10,319 nt of DNA, taken from NCBI GenBank assembly GCA_003118195.1, contig BEXV01002569.1, forward strand, positions 12,442 to 22,760, written 5' to 3'. This document shows, piece by piece, positions 6,779 through 10,319 of the stretch. How positions within the stretch are numbered: position 1 is the first letter of the stretch; the number at the start of each line of letters is the position of its first letter. Source of the stretch: Hemicentrotus pulcherrimus. Its lineage: Eukaryota; Echinodermata; Echinoidea; Camarodonta; Strongylocentrotidae. The notes under the pieces are model-generated. The model was not told the origin of the DNA. It searched no databases and worked only from the letters and a program-made list of their open reading frames with translations. The position numbers and the translations under genes were made by a program.

Positions 6779-6835
6779 ATTCTCCTCGATGTCGGTTGTT
6801 GTCTCTCTTCTACAATCAGAAAAAAAGAGGTTTGA

Positions 6836-6859
6836 ATTTACTCCCTATAGGGAGTAAAT
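6836..6859. repeat. Perfect 24-bp palindrome
   Basis: The arms atttactcccta (6836-6847) and tagggagtaaat (6848-6859) are exact reverse complements with no spacer. A further copy of agggagtaaattta follows at 6884-6897, and a related ttttactccct lies at 7449-7459. A symmetrical dimeric binding site, or the end of an element, are possible explanations. Confidence 0.95.
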
Positions 6860-6883
6860 GCTTGTCGCATAAGTGACAACCCT

Positions 6884-7011
6884 CAGGGAGTAAATTTACG
6901 TCTGGGGACCGAACTTTAAACGTCACCATCCGAAAGACGTGACTCAGTTTCGAACCTGCATCCTCGCATGAAACAGTGTGTAACTTCCACTGTTAGCTGA
7001 ATTACAGGCGC
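6884..7011 (-). mobile_element. tRNA-derived SINE, minus strand, 3' end uncertain
   Basis: On the minus strand a tRNA-like head begins near 7011. A box-A-like taattcagctaacag (complement of 6990-7004) is followed by a box-B-like ggttcgaaact (complement of 6946-6956), at the spacing expected of an RNA polymerase III internal promoter. Downstream comes acgtctttcggatggtgacg with tttaaagttcggtcccc, resembling a central domain shared by many marine-invertebrate SINEs. The head has lost normal tRNA pairing, so this is not a functional tRNA. The 3' limit is unclear and may reach past the 24-bp palindrome. It is a different family from the 1-118 and 6055-6218 fragments. Confidence 0.65.
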
Positions 7012-7286
7012 ACGACACAACGCCAAAGGAATACATGCCCTTTACTAACACGTAAAAAAAGGCCACTATGTACTGGTAAGTGAAACAACACTTCTGCTAA
7101 TTTCATTAAATTATCTAATATGACCTTCGATACAACCCCTCATTATTGATCAAATAACTTTCACACAAATAATATGCCCAAATGAAACAAGGTGATTCCC
7201 CCAACATGTCTAAAATATGTATGTAAATTATGCTAATTTTCCTTAAGTTGGCAGTACCTATATCAACACGATGCGCCATTGCTGTA

Positions 7287-7296
7287 GCGCATGCGC
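7287..7296. promoter_or_regulatory. NRF-1-type palindrome GCGCATGCGC
   Basis: This is an exact GCGCATGCGC followed by AT, identical in core to the site at 1668-1677. A consensus CCAAT box lies 69 bases downstream (7365-7373), and the two are commonly paired in animal promoters. That makes this the best candidate regulatory spot in the window, although no first exon is evident. An alternative is that both motifs are part of an unrecognised repeat. Confidence 0.4.
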
Positions 7297-7364
7297 ATAT
7301 GAACTAACAAAAGAAAAATACTCAACCTCCCAATACCAAAGCCATGATTTGTTACAATATATTG

Positions 7365-7373
7365 ACCAATCAG
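7365..7373 (+). promoter_or_regulatory. CCAAT box (ACCAATCAG)
   Basis: ACCAATCAG closely fits the established NF-Y consensus. It lies downstream of the NRF-1-type site and just before a cluster of short palindromes. A TATAAA at 7563-7568 (in gcatataaagg) is too distant to form one core promoter with it. Confidence 0.3.
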
Positions 7374-7391
7374 AGATCGTCTGACTAAAAT

Positions 7392-7411
7392 AGGGTGTAA
7401 AATTACACCCT
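7392..7411. repeat. 9-bp inverted repeat, AGGGTGTAA
   Basis: agggtgtaa (7392-7400) and ttacaccct (7403-7411) are exact reverse complements with an AA spacer. A partial echo (tacaccctt) follows at 7427-7435. Confidence 0.9.
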
Positions 7412-7468
7412 CAAATGACTATTCCGTACACCCTTGCGTATTTCCATGTTTTACTCCCTAAAAGGTTT

Positions 7469-7486
7469 AATAGGGGGCGCCCTATT
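7469..7486. repeat. 7-bp inverted repeat around GGCG
   Basis: aataggg (7469-7475) and ccctatt (7480-7486) flank GGCG, making a near-continuous palindrome with GGCGCC (7476-7481) at its centre. Together with 7392-7411 and the 24-bp palindrome it forms a group of symmetric, GGG-containing sites. Confidence 0.8.
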
Positions 7487-7718
7487 TTCCAATTTCGTTT
7501 TACTTCCCAAGAACGCCTTTTATTTCTCTGTGTGTATCATGATTTGGTTTCATAATGCTGCATATAAAGGAATTTCTCACAAGAGCGATAGAGCGAGGGG
7601 AAATAAAGTCAAAGGAGATAATGGAATAGAGGTAGGCATGCGGAGGGGCTTATGAGGGAAAACTGTGTTAACAATCATGGAAAGGTGACGAGCCCGCAGA
7701 AAAAGGAAAAAGGAGAGT

Positions 7719-8018
7719 TGTTTTCATTAGCTCAAGTTTGCCAAATAGCCCGCTATTTTCAGATTTGGGATATCATCCCGAAGCTCGAAATTGCGGTCTC
7801 ACCAGACGGATACAAAATAGCTCGGACGGGCGCAAGTTAGCCCAATATTTCCTAATTAGCGGGATATGTAGGAAAGAAGATCAAGATTTCTCGGGACATT
7901 TTCTGAACCAAATATCCCGCTAATTGCAACTGGGGGCTAATGAAGGCGCAAGTTAGCTATTTGCTATCGGGATAGTTAAAATAGAAGGTTATTTGGCAAA
8001 CTCAAGCTGATGAGAACA
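7719..8018. mobile_element. MITE-like element with ~41-bp TIRs and nested repeats
   Basis: The left end (7719-7759) and right end (7978-8018) are inverted copies that match at 34 of 41 positions by my hand alignment. Both contain agtttgccaaata and begin TGTT on their own strand. Inside, aattagcgggatat (7854-7867) and atatcccgctaatt (7912-7925) form a perfect 14-bp inverted repeat, and ggcgcaagttagc is directly repeated at 7829-7841 and 7945-7957. The word CCCGCTA occurs in the left terminus and in the internal repeat. The element is 300 bp, has no transposase and only chance frames of about 60 codons. I see no clear target-site duplication. A miniature inverted-repeat or foldback transposon is the best explanation; the family is not recognised. 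Confidence 0.7.
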
Positions 8019-9415
8019 GGCCTAAATGGAGATAAATAGATACCGGCTAACAAGACAGAAAGCATACATGAGAAGGTATGCATGCATGCAAGCAAGAACC
8101 CTCGGGATGTAATCAGCGTGATGAGCTCGGTCGTGGGTAAGAATCGGAATCCAGAAGGGTGTTAAATCATATCCTCTGACGAAAAATTAATATCCTTCTG
8201 ACTATGAACAGGTGACTTGGATGAGTTCGCGGTCATTAAGAGGAATAGGTCATTGTCTTAACCAAACGGAGAGAAGGGAAAGAGAGAGGGGGTCGTGGAA
8301 AGAAAGGGGGAGAAGGAGACATAATCAGAAAACACTCGAGGCAATGAGTGCGGCGATGTAAGGTTGGATTCCTTAGTTGTGGAGACCTTTTATTACAGTG
8401 AGGATTCGATCGAGCGATAAGATCTGCCTTTGATGGATAAGGATACTAACAGTGGCGTAGCGAATTGGCTTTTCAAGGAGAATTGGCACGTACAATCCTG
8501 TATAATTAGTCCCATTGACCAGCAGCAGTGATATCATTGCCCAGTGCTATCAGGAGATAAAGCAGATGATTCCAAATCCGTAAAAGCTCAAGTGTTTCTA
8601 CCTCTTACGTAATAAGCCATTCAGAATATTTTTTATAGTAAATTGTTACTCAACGGTAGTATCTGCATTAAAAAAGAAAATGATCGCCAAACACAATTCT
8701 AATGTAATGGGAGGCAGCATCAGCAGGGAATAATAGATGGGATAAGCTATAGAATTCTTTCGAAATATCTCCTGTTCTTTTAATGACATCTACCGCTCTT
8801 AATCATTATCATTGAAACCGAACTTTAATCTTTGATGTTTTAATGTAAACTTTCAGGAATATATGGTATTTTATTGCATTGGTAAAACGATTCCCAACGT
8901 TACAAAAGTCCGAATTTTTGAAATGACATTCAAAAGTGATAGTCGATAAATCAGGAAAAGGGAATAAATTATTTTAACAGTTTGAAATTTCATAATGACG
9001 AAGTACCTTGGTTATTATGAAACAGGAAAGTAGCTATTAACCATAATCATTAGTTTCGATAATGGAGTGTCGTATATATAGATCCTACCGGGATCAATAC
9101 TAATTGTTGCAGCTTTACGTAGGTTTAATCATCCATTGTATCATTGACCTTTTGGTCGGGTGCTACTACAAAGTATTATGCATCAGCGTAAGTGGTTTTG
9201 GGGGTAAATACAACAAATTGACTTGAGCTATAACTATTTAAAAAGGGGGCGATATAGAACTGTACCGAAAACATGTCAGCGCTCGGGGGTCTGGGATATG
9301 CTTTATCAGAAAAAAAGTAAAGACAGAACTTAGGTAATTCTCTGACGAACTAAGCATCGCTAAGATCCATTTTGACGCACCCATCCGATCCCGCTACAGA
9401 GGATGGAAAGAAAGA
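8019..9415. other. Long unique stretch, no gene recognised
   Basis: I see no coding region, RNA gene or mobile-element structure. Minor items are a hairpin gcatac/gtatgc (8062-8081), an ATGCATGC run (8079-8090), a purine-rich patch near 8268-8320, and the word CAGTGGCGTAGC (8450-8461), which resembles the start of some animal transposons but has no matching end. Confidence 0.5.
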
Positions 9416-9643
9416 CACGTGATGTTCTAGATCAGCCTACGGACAACAATTCACAAATAACAGTGGGGATAAAAAAATAATGCTTAGCCTTCACCTCCGT
9501 TTTTTTTTTTCTCTCTCCCTTCTAACGTTTCGGTCCAAAGATGTTTAACAATAAGTTTAGTTACTTTTAGAGCAGTGTTTTATGTAAAGGCATCGAGGGG
9601 ATTTAAATCCCTAATTGCCAAGGGTACATAATTCCATGGAGCG
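9416..9643. other. No gene recognised; E-box and T-run
   Basis: A CACGTG hexamer lies at 9416-9421. A T10 stretch followed by CTCTCTCCCTTCT (about 9501-9523) forms a pyrimidine tract, but no AG-bounded exon with a sustained frame follows. Confidence 0.4.
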
Positions 9644-9669
9644 ATATATATATATATATATATATATAT
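9644..9669. repeat. (AT)13 microsatellite
   Basis: Thirteen uninterrupted AT units, probably length-variable and able to extrude as a cruciform in supercoiled DNA. Confidence 0.97.
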
Positions 9670-9945
9670 TCATATTCAGTTAACAACTAAAATATTCACA
9701 CCTTAACCAAGTTTTGTATATTGTTCAGTACATTTATGTAAACAAATTGATTGTCCCGATTTATGTTTCTATAATCTAAAAAGACCACCTTTTTATTCTT
9801 CAGCTTCGAAAAACACAAAAACATCAAATTTACAGGGCCTAGGGGTATGAATAATTTAGTTCTTAACTGTATGTATGTACATTTTTACATTTACATTGAG
9901 TTCTTAAGGTTTTTCTGGGCATGCACAGATGGATACGCCTCTATA
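9670..9945. other. AT-rich unique DNA, nothing recognised
   Basis: No gene or repeat of note is visible, apart from a small hairpin aaaaag/cttttt (about 9779-9796) and two nearby ATGTATGTACATTTTTAC-like words around 9870. Confidence 0.4.
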
Positions 9946-10013
9946 CGCTAATGCATCATCGGAGTGGATTGTGAATTTAAGGCAATTAGATTTCCGGCAT
10001 GCATACATTAGCG
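9946..10013. repeat. Imperfect inverted repeat, 8-bp perfect outer arms
   Basis: cgctaatg (9946-9953) is inverted as cattagcg (10006-10013). The pairing continues imperfectly inward (catcatcgg against ccggcatgcat). The enclosed spacer is about 30 bases. This may be the trace of a small foldback element or chance. Confidence 0.4.
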
Positions 10014-10263
10014 AGGGAATGACGCCACAAATGCTCCACTGACACGGTTCACTTCGGATCGGGCCGTAGAGCAGAGTAATTAGTGTCGGATTATGAATAA
10101 TGAATCAGTAAAATAACAATCACCATCATATGTCACTTTAATAGGCAATTATGGGTATTCATTCTTTACCCCTGACGAGGTAATCCCGGTTTTCTGTCAT
10201 TGCATGTCATTTGAGTTCCACCCATATTATTTAGTAATCATATGCATTAGCATTATAACCAGG

Positions 10264-10289
10264 GAGTTGTGAGTTTAAATTCACAACTC
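10264..10289. repeat. 26-bp near-perfect palindrome
   Basis: gagttgtga (10264-10272) and tcacaactc (10281-10289) are exact inverted arms enclosing the palindromic TTTAAA (10274-10279). Only the 10273/10280 pair (G and T) breaks symmetry. Weak complementarity continues outward (taaccagg against gctgtta). Confidence 0.9.
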
Positions 10290-10319
10290 GCTGTTAAAAC
10301 GACACAAATTCGGCGAATA

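Noticed and set aside
6946..7011. Possible functional tRNA gene on the minus strand
   Set aside because: A and B boxes are readable, but acceptor and anticodon arms do not pair properly and the sequence continues into a SINE body.
7563..7568. TATAAA as a TATA box for the 7287/7365 motifs
   Set aside because: It is about 200 bp from the CCAAT box, and TATAAA occurs often by chance in this AT-rich DNA.
7434..7923. Three short frames downstream of the NRF-1/CCAAT cluster
   Set aside because: They overlap each other and the MITE-like element, with no domain, no codon bias that I can see and no credible core promoter spacing.
8450..8461. CAGTGGCGTAGC as the terminus of a DNA transposon
   Set aside because: No inverted partner (GCTACGCCACTG) was found downstream or upstream. 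The related word at 4950-4960 is in the same orientation, so there is no paired element.

Overview
This is a eukaryotic, AT-rich, essentially non-coding window. The best fit is marine-invertebrate genomic DNA, most likely sea urchin (echinoid). The main reason is the interspersed repeats: two fragments at 1-118 (minus strand) and 6055-6218 (plus strand) look like different parts of one tRNA-derived SINE type that I associate with echinoids. A third tRNA-like SINE lies on the minus strand at about 6884-7011. No rRNA, functional tRNA, CRISPR array, bacterial operon or convincing protein-coding gene is visible. Every open frame is short (156 codons at most). The longest one is only the translation of a purine/pyrimidine tract plus a minisatellite.

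Layout. 1-1030 holds a SINE fragment, a 59-nt almost loop-free perfect inverted repeat (126-184), a weak exon-like segment (373-718) and a 38/39-bp tandem duplication (755-831). 1032-1536 is a putative non-autonomous DNA transposon bounded by perfect 20-bp terminal inverted repeats. 1537-2436 is dominated by purine on the plus strand: an 87-nt pure purine run, (GA)n microsatellites and a three-copy 36-bp minisatellite. 2437-5050 is mostly unique AT-rich DNA with a few stem-loops and isolated factor-site matches, including a full palindromic CRE at 4319-4326. 5063-5990 contains a diverged direct duplication, about 560-610 bp apart, ended by the 6055-6218 SINE tail and its ATT microsatellite. 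6220-7500 carries a CT tract, a perfect 24-bp palindrome, the minus-strand SINE, two NRF-1-type palindromes, a CCAAT box and two more short palindromes. 7719-8018 is a compact MITE-like element with about 41-bp imperfect terminal inverted repeats and nested internal repeats. 8019-10319 is mostly unique sequence, with an (AT)13 run and two inverted repeats near the end.

There is no set of genes to connect. The window reads as intergenic or large-intron DNA shaped by SINEs, MITE-like elements and simple repeats. Three NRF-1-like sites (in sea urchin, P3A2 is the factor of this family), a CRE and a CCAAT box could be regulatory, but nothing in the sequence ties them to a transcript. The most interesting structures are the nested element at 7719-8018, the 20-bp TIR element at 1032-1536, the 126-184 hairpin and the 5063/5624 duplication. 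I see no evidence for a new multi-gene biological system.
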